Origin: Phycomyces nitens
Taxonomy: Eukaryota; Mucoromycota; Mucoromycetes; Mucorales; Phycomycetaceae
Direction: 5' to 3'
Assembly (NCBI GenBank): GCA_022702545.1
Contig: JAHRBC010000005.1
Span: forward strand, 4,487,501-4,551,500
DNA length: 64,000 nucleotides
Part shown: positions 24,664-36,318 of the stretch, in pieces
Layout: each line of letters starts with the position of its first letter
Position numbering within the stretch: the first letter of the stretch is position 1
Position numbers and translations under genes: made by a program
The notes under the pieces: generated by a model
Told to the model about the DNA's origin: nothing
Seen by the model: the letters and a program-made list of their open reading frames with translations, nothing else
Database searches by the model: none

Positions 24664-25308
24664 ATGAAGTACTCGGTTGAATCTACGCTGAGGGCAGCAA
24701 ACAGTCTCCATCCTCATCTACACACTTCATTAGCAATCGAACAGCCTCAGCCTCACTGTTACCTTGACCTCATCTATGATTTACCACCAAGTGTATTTGT
24801 GGACCCTAACCAACTGACCGGCCTTTATCGCCAGGTTTCTGTATATGGCGAGACTGACCTGGAAGCACCACTGGAACATGTTCAAGAAAAGCGGGGAAGT
24901 GTAGTCCATCTACGATTCTCTGCACCATTGCCTTCTGAAGTAGACCTTCCGCTTCATCTACGATACCAGAGACCCTCGCTTCACAGTTCCTATCGTCCCA
25001 TCACCTTTCCTCGTCCTCTCGCAGGCTGGACCTGCTCCAAATCACCCGGGTTTCCCCCGTCATTGACAGACACCTTGACACTCCTTCCCCACAATACGTC
25101 CTATGCTACCTTTGACATTATTCCTCAAGACAATTCTATTCTAACCCTCCAGGTACCAGTAGGTCGTATAGGAGACATGAGTATTGTTGAGGTAGGCACA
25201 CTTGGATGTGTGGTCTTGGGTACTCTATGGATCATGGGTGCATTGTGGCAATCGATTATCAAACGGCGTCGATATGAAGCCAAAGGGAAGAGAAGAAAAT
25301 CTGAATAA
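24664..25308 (+). CDS. PIG-X/Pbn1-like subunit of GPI mannosyltransferase I
   Basis: Single-exon gene of 214 codons. Predicted ER membrane protein that stabilises the catalytic subunit PIG-M/Gpi14, adding the first mannose to the GPI anchor. The PIG-X signature is visible in the middle: LPSEVDLPLHLRYQRPS, followed by YRPITFPRPLAGWTC, and there is one membrane segment near the C-terminus (GTLGCVVLGTLWIMGALW, about residues 178-198) followed by a basic cytosolic tail (KRRRYEAKGKRRK). It has no obvious cleaved signal peptide. Its stop is only 41 bp from the stop of the convergent Vps27 gene, so the 3' UTRs overlap. Confidence 0.85.
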   Translation: MKYSVESTLRAANSLHPHLHTSLAIEQPQPHCYLDLIYDLPPSVFVDPNQLTGLYRQVSVYGETDLEAPLEHVQEKRGSVVHLRFSAPLPSEVDLPLHLRYQRPSLHSSYRPITFPRPLAGWTCSKSPGFPPSLTDTLTLLPHNTSYATFDIIPQDNSILTLQVPVGRIGDMSIVEVGTLGCVVLGTLWIMGALWQSIIKRRRYEAKGKRRKSE

Positions 25309-25349
25309 CGAGAGTTTATTTGAAATATAAAAAGATACAAAGAATATAA

Positions 25350-28194
25350 TCACAGGTCAATCAAAGGAGCCTCTTCAACGTATTGTCTGTGGGTCTGTTG
25401 AGGTGGTAGATGGAACTGGTTATGGTGTTCATGTGTAATGGGTGGAGTGTATCCAGGGTTCACAGCAGGGGCAGTTTCATGGGCGGCTGTCTGTTGAAAA
25501 TATTGTACAGAGCTTTGTTGATGATATTGTTGCTGGTATTGCTGCTGGTATTGCTGCTGCTGCTGCTGCTGCTGCTGTTGTTGTTGTTGTTGCTGTTGTT
25601 GCTGTTGTTGCTGTTGTTGCTGTTGTTGCTGTTGTTGCTGTTGTTGCTGTTGTTGCTGTTGTTGCTGTTGTTGCTGTTGTTGCTGTTGTTGCTGTTGTTG
25701 CTGTTGTTGTTGCTGCTGCTGCTCTCTCTGCTGCTGCTGCTGCTGTTGTTGTTGCTGTTGAATATATTGTTGCTGCCGTTGATAAAGTTGCTCTGCTAGA
25801 GAATTATCCATTGCCTGGTGTGAAGCTCGGCCTTGTTGATCACTAATGGCTTGTTGTTCTTGTAAGAATCTTTGGTCATCCATAGACTGTATTGGAACCA
25901 CCTGTTCTGGCTGTTGGTTTACTATGAGTCGAGCATGCTGATGAGCTGCGAGCTGGGCTTGCTGCTGTGGTGTCAATGCCACTGGACTGTTGGTGTGTGG
26001 ATAATAGCTTGGAGGTGGGTACTGAGCTGATACATTATCAGAAGTAATTGGAGTAGTCTGTGGAAACTGTGGCAGTTGTGGAAAAGCTGGTGGTTGAGGA
26101 AAGGCTGGTGGTTGAGGAAATGAAAGATGCTGTGGAGACCCATATTGTTCATAGGGCTGGTGGACTCCCCCACCATAGCCCGTGTAGACAGCTGAAGGTG
26201 GCTGGCCTATATTATTTCGAGTGCTTGCGAGACGCTCTTCCAGCAGTATGTCGTATGAACTGAGGGTTGCATTTATCGTTTCAAGAAACTCGACAAACGA
26301 TCCTTGTAATTCATATATATTTAGTTTTCCTGTATCCTGGTTATGTTTTCATTATAGTCCTTACTGTGTTTATGGCCAACTTTATCCAGATTATTGACTA
26401 GCTTGGGCTGGAGAGTACCAATTTGTGCATATAGCTTGTTGATCTGTGCATCTTTAGAAACATCTTCCCCTGATGCATGTACTCGCTCCATGAGGGTAGA
26501 AAACAGCTGTATATTTTCCATCTCTACTGTGGCCAGGTCTGTACTCTTGACTCCATTGCTTTTTGACATACTTCTGTTTCCGATCCCTAGATCCTTTAGA
26601 GATGCAGCAATGGCAGCGTCAATATCAATATCTTCCTGTTTTACTTGAAATTCCGCCTCTAGCTCAGCACTAAGCATATTTGGTGTATAGCCCTTTCCGT
26701 ATCCTTTCTTTTCTTCAGCTTCCTTGAGCGAGAGTTGAATGGCCTTTTTTATATCATCTTCAAAAGTATCATCATCTTGATTAGCGGCAGGTGCAGTTGT
26801 GACAGTAGGAGCAGGTACAGTTGTGACAGTAGGAGCAGGTACAGTTGTGACAGTAGGAGCAGGTACAGTTGTGACAGTAGGAGCAGGTACAGTTGTGACA
26901 GTAGGAGCAGGTACAGTTGTGACAGTAGGAGCAGGTACAGTTGTGACAGTAGGAGCAGGTACAGTTGTGACAGTAGGAGCAGGTACAGTTGTGACAGTAG
27001 GAGCAGGTACAGTTGTGACAGTAGGAGCAGGTACAGTTGTGACAGTAGGAGCAGGTGCAATTGTGGCAGTAGGAGCAGGTACAGTTGTGGCAGTGGCAGA
27101 AGGTGCAGTTGTGGCAGTAGCAGTAGCAGTAGTGGTGGTAGTGGCCGCTAGCCCAGTATTACCACCATTGTTGCTTGTACGCTTTTGTGTTTGTACATGG
27201 ACTGCTTTTGAGGAAGAGTCCTTTCTTGTAACCTTGGATATCTTGAGCTTGATATAACACCCATCGCATACCCTAACATCTTCTGGAATAGCAAGATGAG
27301 GCAAGGGCATTTTCTTTGATGAGCACTGCTGGCAGAAAGTATCTCCGCATTGTCTGCAGTGATGCTATAGTATGATGAGCAAGCGATATTGAGCTTGATC
27401 AATTGTACCTTTCTGTTGGTCAATGTAAATTGAACTCGGCATCTTTCGCATACATCAGAATCTGTCCATTCTGGAGGCTATTATTGACAAGCCATCAGTG
27501 ATATAATCCTCCAAGTACTATAGCCTATAGCTATGCATTCATACCGCAGATGTCTCTAGCATTATAGAGTCAATAGGCTCAGTAACAGGTGGAAAAACAT
27601 AGCCCTCTGCTCTCAAGAGGCTGTAAGTGTCTGTCATGTATGATAATTGTGGTTTTCCCTTTGCTGCCAATCCCCATGTCTGAATGACAGTCAAGATCCT
27701 TCTCTTGACGTCCAGGTTAGAGTTGGCCTACAGTGTTGATTAATGAGATTCGGGTGGTTCTTTTTCTTAAAAAGAACTTACAGGAGATCTCAGCACACGA
27801 GTAATTTCGTCCATATACTCTCTGCTTGCAATTTCACGCACAAATAAATCACCCCCGTTTTTGACACAAGTATCCGTAAGCTGTTTCTCTATTAGTCCAG
27901 TTTGTTTGGTATACAATTGATAAAAGACTTACATTAATTGTCATCAAAAGCACATTAGGATTCTTGTGATTCAATCTACGTTTCAATGTTCGCATGGCAT
28001 CCTTGGCATTCACACGCTTGCTTCGTATTTGGTCGCTGATATCAAGATAGAGAACGAGGTTCTCTTGGCCAGCAGGAAGCAGTTCAGAGGTCGAATTTTC
28101 TGCTCAGAACATAGAGTCAATGGTGGCCAATTATAATTAACTTGCTCTTACCAACAAGATCATCAAAGGCATTAGAGCCCCACCAGGAAGACAT
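25350..28194 (-). CDS. VPS27: Vps27/Hrs-like ESCRT-0 subunit (VHS, FYVE, UIM, poly-Q)
   Basis: ESCRT-0 protein that gathers ubiquitinated cargo on endosomes for the multivesicular body pathway. Seven exons on the minus strand: 28194-28152, 28099-27933, 27880-27782, 27727-27545, 27477-27409, 27364-26365 and 26302-25350; about 837 residues. Domain order: VHS (residues 1-150, with VCVKNGG-like [13 protein letters not shown]); FYVE zinc finger (about 164-225: [27 protein letters not shown]); an eight-residue VPAPTVTT tandem repeat; two UIM-like helices ([32 protein letters not shown]); a helical core; a long Pro/Gln-rich tail with an uninterrupted poly-Q; and a C-terminal clathrin-box-like APLIDL. 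The splice 26303-26364 is needed to pass a stop at 26321. The repeats are unusual for the family. Confidence 0.92.
25545..25770. repeat. CAA/CAG repeat encoding poly-Q in Vps27
   Basis: Plus strand shows alternating TTG, CTG and TGT units, read on the minus strand as a mix of CAA and CAG codons, giving about 75 glutamines with a few breaks (one Arg-Glu). The codons are mixed in a CAA-CAG-style period rather than a pure CAG run. Confidence 0.95.
26795..27090. repeat. 24-bp coding minisatellite in Vps27
   Basis: About ten to eleven near-identical 24-bp units (plus strand unit ACAGTTGTGACAGTAGGAGC plus AGGT), coding for VPAPTVTT on the minus strand. The right-hand units are diverged while the central ones look identical, the usual mark of recent unequal exchange or slippage. 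All reading frames stay open in the array, so it produces several spurious frames. Confidence 0.95.
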
Positions 28195-30508
28195 TGAAAA
28201 GGAAGAGGTTGTTTAGAATCCCGACACTTCTTCTCTTGCATCTCCTAGTTTTCTCCCGCGGCGAGTTTGAATTTTTGGGATTTTGCAGGAACATGTGACA
28301 GCTTTTTATTTTGACAATTCATAGTACTTTATTGAGCAAAAAACAGCATATGATGGTCTATTTTTTTTTTACCATGAAGAAAAACCCAAGCCATACTGTT
28401 TTCCTCTTTTTAGACTTGGTATTTTTATTGCCAAAAGATGACAAAATGAATTCTTTCTTCCTTGTCATTGAATTGTAAAGACAATTGGTAGCTATATTAA
28501 TCATTTATAGAAAATGAATTCACAAGTGAGCTCTAGATTCCTTGTATACCAGCAGCAGCCATGGGTCAATGAAAAGCAAGCCCAAATGATTAAACTAGCC
28601 TTTAGTAGCCATTCAACATTGCCATAATCAATGCCCTTGAAATATAAAGGAGTTATTGGTATCACAAAGCTTTGTAGACAAACTTTATAAAAAGTATGTC
28701 TCAAGTTTGATACAAAACATTGCATTTGGATACTTTGTCAAACGCATACAAAGAATTCAGAAATAATAATAATATAAGAAGCGTTCATATTTATTACTAG
28801 ATCAAAGTAAAGAAACCGTATCAAGAGATTGATATTAAAAAAAATGGATTTTATTTCTTTATTGACTATTCAAATTCGACAGTTATTTGGTGGAATTAAT
28901 TTTAAACTACCTTGACAGACTAGCCAGTAATAGAGCTATAATTCATAGGGAAATATGCAAAGGAAAGCTTAAAAACCAAGAAAAAGTTCTTGATACTTTT
29001 GAAACTAATGACACTGTTTTGGTCTGGTAGGTTTTCTAATTGGAGAACAATTTGTGCATTATACATACACTCTTTATATATATATAAAACTATTAGCAAA
29101 AACATGTCTGTACCCGACATATTTGCTGCAACATTTGTTACTTTTGTCTACAAAAAAAAAGATTTGGCGTGCTGAAATCTAGACAATGTTCCCTAAACCA
29201 AGTTTGAGAAAAAAAAACAGGACAATGGACCAGAGAGCATTGATAGATCATCTTCTTTGTATTGGATGTTACAAAAACCGCAAGGTTTACTAGATTGTTC
29301 TTAAAAGTCTGTATAATAGTGGGTAATAAAAGAGAATTGTCTATTTTTAATCATTATCTTTACCAGCATGACTTGAAAGAATCGAGTAGTATTATAAAAA
29401 ATCATTACCAGCACCTAAAAGGCTCTGGTATTCCCTCATCTAAACTATAACTGCCCCTAGACATAAATATGCACCAAGGCTAGCATGGCGTAAACAAGAT
29501 TCTGATACGATGAAGGAGCTATGATTTAGTTGCAATCGTCAATTGGCGTGGTAAAAGGCCCTATAGAATTAATGAAATGGATTCTTGTTGATTGGATGAA
29601 AAAGATGCAATTTTAAGAAAAATGATAGCTGTATGCCTTGTATGTTGCTGGATAGTATTTGATTGGATAAAATAGTGTAGTGACGTAGTTCATATTTTTT
29701 ATATGAACCAAATTTTAGTAATTTGCCCAAATCAGGGCATACTTTCTATTCTTTCATAAAAAAAATGAAGAACTTTACTTTTGTACTATATATTGATATT
29801 ATTGTCACAGGCTTTTTTTTTACTAAACATATTGGAAGTTACAATGCACTATTTGAGAGCATAATGGGTTAAAGATTGATGACAATTTTATTTGGGGGAG
29901 GATATGCTAGAAAATCCCGGGTGCCTTTTTTCAAATGGCAGATTCAAAAGGATCATACAAAATATGATAACTTACTTGATATCTTATTATTTGATCAAAT
30001 ACACCAGACATTTCAATTGGTTTATGGGATATGGCAATCACAAAAAAACACACGCACATAAAGTTGGAGATTAGCAATTGTGTTGGCAGCAATACAGAGT
30101 TGGCTTGAGAGAATAAAGAATGGACCGTAGGTTGTCTCTTGGTCTGTTATAGCCCTTTTGATACATTTATCATTGATCAAGAAAAACGACTATCTGTCTA
30201 TGAAAAGACAAGCATGTTGTAGCTATCCTTCATTTTATTGCTATACATTTAATACTCCCAGTAAAACACCATAAAACATTGGAGTTCACTGCTATAAATC
30301 TAAAGGAATTCTTTTATAAGTCTGTTCAAAAAGTACAGATACCATTCATCGCAAAAAATAAGAATGTCCCAAAATAGTTATGGCACGCGTCGCGCTTATT
30401 CCGGCTTAATTTGTCGAAAGCGCGAACAACAAGTCAATGAACATCCTGGCGGAGAGACAAGAGCGACTGACCGGCAATTCCTTTTTACATCCTTGAACAA
30501 GCACAACA
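28195..30508. other. 2.3-kb spacer, no gene seen
   Basis: AT-rich divergent spacer between Vps27 and the MT-A70 gene. Open frames here are short and low-complexity. The one at 30364-30585 overlaps the methyltransferase first exon in another frame and is a shadow. Confidence 0.5.
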
Positions 30509-30743
30509 ATGCACCGAGAATCCGGTTCATCCTCCTCAAAACCAGAACGCCCGTCTTGTTCCTCTCAATCACCCTTGCCATTTAGACTTGCTCTCTCCAA
30601 AAAACCAAAAAAACCAGTTGATTCTACAATTACCACCAGCGTAAGTTGATTTTCCAGGATAAATAACGATTTTTGCATGATCTGGATCATCAAAAGGATC
30701 TTGATCCAACCCTATTTACCTCAATCATTTTTCTTTATTTTTA

Positions 30744-30774
<31 letters not shown>

Positions 30775-33539
30775 TACTATTATTATTAACATCTTGATAT
30801 ACTCAGATTCAGATCAAAAAAGATTCAATCAATGTACCTAAAGATTCTGTAATTCAAATGATCGATAACAATGGTAAATCCAATGCCCCTCAATCTGATC
30901 CAATCTAGTCTCACATAAACATCTCCAACGCAGATCAAGAAATGAAAATTCCAGAAAGTGAATCAGAAAGCGAGAATTTTGAACAGGTTCCAAAAGACTT
31001 GACTGTAAATTCAATCGATTCAACTCCTCTATCCCCACCCACACAAACACTTGGAAATATAAATGCTGGAAGCAGTTCAATTCCATTATCAACCTCTGGA
31101 TCAAAAACAAAGTTTGAGGGTGAAGATGTGTTTTCCGAGGAATCTGTCAAAGATTGGCAGACACCACGTATAAAAGCTTGGGAAGCACGCAGATCGGTAA
31201 TAGAGCCTTGTGGTTTTTTTTGGGGGTTTCTAATCTGGTTATATTATTATTATAGAGTCCCGAAGGATTTTATTTCAGATTTGTCGGTAAGACCACTTGG
31301 AACGCGGATATTGGCTCTATTCATGCTTACATGAAATTTAGCTCCTGGCGAGGGACAGCATAATGGAAAGTGGTCAAGAGAAGAACACAAGCGTTTTATG
31401 GCTCGATATGAAGAGTGGTCTGCTAATGGGTTTAAGATGGGACAATCATGGGGGCTATTTAGTATAGCAATTCCTCACAGAGTAAGGTTCATAGGGATCA
31501 ATGGTACAATATGTGATTGACATGGTCGATAGGTAGGGTATCAATGTATGAATTACTACCGCAAATTAGTAAAGGATGGCGTGCTCAAGGACGATGCCTA
31601 TGCTACTCAAAATGGTGTCTTGAAACAAATCACCAAAGATCGAACCAACTCTACTGCATCTGCCACCGAGCTTGGTGCTGAGTGGAATACAGAAGAAGTC
31701 AAGGAGATAGAAAGAAATGTTGACAGTTGGATAAAAGACATTCATAGCCGTAATGGAACGTAAGCCAAAGCAGAGGGTTGTTTATCTATACCGAACCAAC
31801 CTTTACTCATCTTTGCGAATTCCAGAAAACCAAAAGTTGAAAAGCCCATAAGAAAAGTTGTTCCGATTGGAGAACTTATCAAAGCACAACCAATTCGGAA
31901 GAGAAAGAGAGTTTCTGGAACGGATAGAGATGAAGACGATTTTATGGGAATGCAAGAAGATGAGCCCGAGAAAATGAATATTCCAGTGCGCCCGATTGAT
32001 TGGGAAGAAGGGTGGAAAGAGCGTCTGAATGATTATAAAGAGTTTATGAAGTAATTGTCATAAGATTACTAACAAACTTGGCAGCTTACACAATCCTCCT
32101 TAGGCCATTCCTCGACAAAGACAACAAGGAAGTGTACTGGCATGCAAAACAACAATGGCGCCAGGGCCTTGCTACAACAGAAATGTATGTGTGCCTATGG
32201 ATCTGTAAACAACATAACTCAACAGTATTCTAGGTTATTATCAAAGAAACCAGTACAAAGACTAACAGTCCAGGATAATACTGAACCACCTACCAAGAAT
32301 CCTAAAAATCGAATGCAGGCGTCTCTTTCTCGTTTCTTTATTGGTGTCAAGAAACTAAAGGTTGATACACCTGATGAACTTATTTCGAATGTCAGGATCC
32401 CCAATGATTTATTTAGTGGTGTGAGACACATTACTACTCTGAAAAAAGCAATAGAAAGGAAAACTGCAAAAACCAAGACAAACTATTATGAAGTAAAAGA
32501 CATTATGGACTCTATTGAGACCATTGATGAAGTGCTGGCAAATGTACCAGAAAACTTGTCTCATCAGTCACCACTGGAAGGTATTCTTGTAGATCCCCCG
32601 TGGGAGTTCTATGTCCAGGATGGTCGTAATGATGGCCAATGTACATGGAATCTGAAAAACATGGTAATTTTATAGATGACTTATTTGTATCCAAAGATTA
32701 TTTATGCTAATCCAATGGCCCAGGTTACACTGATGGACAAGGTTCTTGATCGAATGACAGCAGGTCTCATATTCATTTGGACCCACAAGTTAATCCAAGC
32801 AGATGTTGTTAAGCTAATGTCCACCTTGGGTATGTAGAATTGCCGATATCTTTTATGTACTCATTTTCATGGTCTGTAGGCTGTAAATACGTCGAGAATC
32901 TTGTGTGGTTCAAAAAGTCTGTTAATAATGTTCAATTGGACCAACCTAGCCCTTATATCAGTTCAGCAAAAGAGATTCTCTTGATGTTTAAAAAGGTAAG
33001 ATTGTTTGATGCCATGGATTTACATGGGGTTACTTTACAGCAATAATAATGTTATTTCCAGGGAGAAGGGTTTGAATTGAGACATCAGCGTTCTGCGGAT
33101 GTTATCATTGAATTTGAACTACCAAGGGAAGAATGGATCCATACTGGTAAATGGTTATAAATATGCTATAAAAAACATGCTTCCTAATGTTAATGATTCT
33201 ATAGAATATACTGAGCCAAAGCCTGCTGCCGTATACGATATGATTGAAACTTTGTTACCAAAGGCTGGCTATAATGAAGCATTGGGCCATGGTCGATTCC
33301 TAGAATTGTAAGCAAGAGGAATGGTTGTTTTAAAATGTGTTTTTGTTTATTAAGAGTCGTATCTTAGGTGGTCCAAGCGAGCTTCTCCAAAGAGAGAAGG
33401 GTGGATTTCTTTTCATCAGATAAAGAACCCCTTGAAGCAAACTAGTGTTCAGACAGAAGATATATGCATCAAGGATGATTTCAACAACATGTCAATAGAG
33501 GAAGATCTTCAAAGAGAGGATGTAATTATGTCAGAATAA
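30509..33539 (+). CDS. MT-A70 adenine methyltransferase with Myb-like N-terminal domain (MTA1-like)
   Basis: Predicted S-adenosylmethionine-dependent N6-adenine methyltransferase. Fourteen exons: 30509-30640, 30807-30873, 30934-31196, 31256-31286, 31342-31481, 31533-31759, 31826-32050, 32104-32184, 32234-32663, 32724-32829, 32880-32995, 33062-33146, 33205-33307 and 33368-33539; about 725 residues. An acidic/Ser-rich N-terminus is followed by a Myb/SANT-like domain (about residues 168-225: GKWSREEHKRFMARYEEW, then WGLFSIAIPHRVGYQCMNYYRKL). The MT-A70 domain is C-terminal with the catalytic DPPW at residues 509-512 (ILVDPPWEF), then GLIFIWTHK, CKYVENLVWFKK and RHQRSADVIIEF. The family includes mRNA (IME4/METTL3) and DNA (MTA1) enzymes; the Myb domain and early-diverging-fungus setting favour DNA 6mA, by inference. 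The last exon ends in a short acidic tail. Confidence 0.85.
30744..30787. repeat. AAT/ATT microsatellite inside an intron
   Basis: AAT units followed by ATT units in the first intron of the MT-A70 gene; the two halves can fold on each other. Confidence 0.85.
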
Positions 33540-33727
33540 AAAAAAAAGAGAATATAGACACTATAAATAATAACCAAGACAATAAGAGTATATATCCATT
33601 AAAGCAATGAAATTTGCGTAATATCAGGCCAATTGTTCGTTCATAAAATGATAATGAAAAAAAAAAGATATTGTTGTATCTTGAACAAATAATTTGCCTC
33701 ATAAAAGACAAACTAATCCAGTCAAAC

Positions 33728-36318
33728 TTATTCTAGGTGCATGGCATCCACCAATAAAGTAGTCATCTTGTTGAGTGTTTCTACAATCATGTCAATTGTA
33801 TGAGAGCTTGTTCCTGTAATCTAAGATAAAATTACCTTCCACATCTGCCAAAGAAGTATCCTTTTTGGCAGCAACCAAATAAATCTCTGTATAATCTTCA
33901 ATACTCTTGTTACGCAAACTGTCTATAGACGGGCGAGCAAAATACTCTGCAAATCCTTTATCTTCAGGATTTTCTTCGATTGTCTTGTCGTTTGTATTTT
34001 CTGCTTCTGGTGCTTCTGATGTCTCCAAAGTTGATGGTGTCTCTGGTATTTTGGGAGCATCTTCGGCTTCTTCTGTTGGGTTTATTGTTTTATCCACTGG
34101 TTTGGCTTTTGTCAGGACTGTATTGTAAAGTCTGTGTCCCGCGATCCAGTAGTTTGATATTGAGCGCGTGTATATCTCAGTAGTACGGGGAAGTCTACAT
34201 GGTATCGATAAGAACATGGAATTCAAGTATTGGATCATTACAAATAATCACCTTTCAAAATCCTCTTTGAGGTCCAGTAGCTGGAGAAGCATGTCGTTGT
34301 TCATTGGAATACCTCCTACAAATTTGCCGTCATTCTGATATTTTGATATAATCCGACCTTGCTGATTGACCATAGTAGACTTCATATTTAGAGTAGCATT
34401 ATCGTAATAGAAGCACTTGTAATGTTTTCCCAAAGAATTGCTATAATGTCCATAAAACACCTTGTAAGATACACCAACACAAACCAAACTCTTACGCTTG
34501 TTTTTACCTCTTTTCTTGGGCACTTCTGACATTGGAAATGATGGCTTCGGTAATGCTATTTAAGTTTTGTTCTTCTATCATGTATTTTTCTAGCATACTA
34601 TAGAACTTTTGATCTGCCAAAAGGTCTTCGGCTTCTTGCGAGAATGAAGGAAGCAAAAATGACCATACGATATTGGTTTTGTGCTATGAAAATAAAATAA
34701 AAATGATTTAGAAGCTTATGCGACAATAAGATGTTTAAGCCAACCTTGTAGATAACCAGGTAATATTCTGTCAAGATCTCATCTTCACCATCTCTTGAAG
34801 GCCCATAAACATTGTTGAGTGGCTTATCAGGAGAGGTGTCAAGAGCAGACCTGCTGCTCAGATACACTTGTGCCATCTCTATGCGAGTGACTGTCCTCTC
34901 ATCTCCATTCATATCGATTGAGGTTGACTGGACAAGGCCTGTCAGATATTTACCATCTTTTGGGTTGAGGTCAATTGTATCAGGGTTGGCATCTGGGTCA
35001 GTATCTGGGGAGGCATCTGGGGAGGCATCTGGTGCGGTTTCTGGCGTGGTTTCTGTGGCTAAAAGATCAGGAAGGGATTCCTGTGATCCTATTGGAGAGA
35101 CAGGTGCAGAAGTGACAGGAGCTACTGTTTTGGTAGACAGTGAAGAAGTAAAGAATCCCAGAAAATGAGATTGTGAGATAGACTTTGTAAAGAACTTTAA
35201 GCCAGAGATCTATGAGACTGTAAATAAATAGTCGATTAGACATATTAACAGTCAAGACATACCTTGTCTTTCTTGGAATCTGTCAATTCTCGGTCAGTCT
35301 GACGCTGTTTGATTTCCTTTTCTCGGGCAATGTTCTTTTCGATGCGCTTAAATACATATTTTCGCAATGCACAGACATCTCGTATATTCAAAGACGGAGA
35401 CCTATACAGTAGCCCTCCATCATCTGAATCGAATACAAGTACATGATCTATGGCATGGTTGAATTTCTCGTGAATTGCACGATCCAATTCGTGTATCTTG
35501 AGATAGTTTGTTCGTAATATAGGCTGTACAGGGACACCATTGAATACGGCCGAGAATACCATGGTGTCAAGTCGGTCAAAATCCCACTTCCATATCCATT
35601 CAGAAAAGAACTCTTCAATACAGTGCATAAGTGATCTGGTGCGCTGTCGACTAGGAAGACCGGTTATTTCTTCATCGTCTTGATAGAGAATATAGGAGAA
35701 TGTGCCATGGAGAAGCTAAAGACCAGTGACATTGATATCAATAAGTACTCTATATCTAGGTCACCATTGATCATTACTTTAAACTGTTCATAGCCAATCT
35801 TCAGTACAGATTCAAGTGCACGGTCACTCAACTGGGTATCTAGATATTCAGTGACCAGTTTTTCTTTTCCTTTTGGATCTCTGATCTGTCTTCGAAGGAT
35901 ACCAAGCTCTACGCACATATACATCCAGAAACCTGGTTCAGGCTGAAGAAACACCATTCGATTCTTTTGTGTATGAACGTTTTGGGCTGGTTTGGAAGGC
36001 GAAAAGGCACTGGTATGGAAGGACAGTGCAGTGTCAAGTGCCTTTATGCTTTCCATATTCCTTCTTATCAACTTACGAAGTAAAGTTGACCAAAGCCTGA
36101 GCGAGACCAACCTGTTTCATCTTGACATCGGCTGGGACGACTCGTTTGGCTGTGTAGTATAGGATCTGGTCTTTTGTGTTCTCTTCGGTGGGTCCGAGCG
36201 ATGGATTATAGACACAGAAATAAGAAAGCATTGGAGACGTCTTGCCTAACATTGGCGCATGAAGACTATCATCATTGTTGGTTGATTGACTTTCTTCATG
36301 GAGTGATTGGGTGGTCAT
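33728..36318 (-). CDS. CCZ1: Ccz1, subunit of the Mon1-Ccz1 Rab7 exchange factor
   Basis: Guanine-nucleotide exchange factor subunit that activates Rab7/Ypt7 on late endosomes, autophagosomes and vacuoles. Eight exons on the minus strand: 36318-36077, 36009-35778, 35715-35263, 35209-34745, 34683-34508, 34440-34252, 34194-33836 and 33813-33728; about 733 residues. The first longin domain is clear: SYFCVYNPSLGPTEEN, AQALVNFTS, NVHTQKNRMVFLQPEPGFWM, and LLHGTFSYILYQDDEE. A Pro/Asp-rich low-complexity insert (PDASPDASPD) lies in exon 4. The last junction is odd: frame continuity needs removal of only 22 nt (33814-33835, GTAATT to ACAG), far below the usual fungal minimum. If it is not spliced, the protein ends nine residues after VE, at DYRNKLSYN-like sequence. 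Tail-to-tail with the MT-A70 gene. Confidence 0.85.

Noticed and set aside
25410..25846. Plus-strand Leu-rich and Val/Ala-rich frames
   Set aside because: Antisense readings of the poly-Q tract of Vps27.
26321..26365. Stop codon at 26321 ending the Vps27 frame early
   Set aside because: It lies within a 62-nt GT-AG intron; splicing leads to the downstream Pro/Gln-rich tail and clathrin-box end.
26735..27257. Three overlapping long open frames on both strands across the 24-bp repeat
   Set aside because: They are shadows of the Vps27 coding minisatellite; a 24-bp unit without stops is open in most frames and gives only monotonous repeats.
30364..30585. 73-residue frame at the 5' end of the MT-A70 gene
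   Set aside because: It overlaps the first exon in another frame, whereas the start at 30509 splices in frame through all downstream exons.
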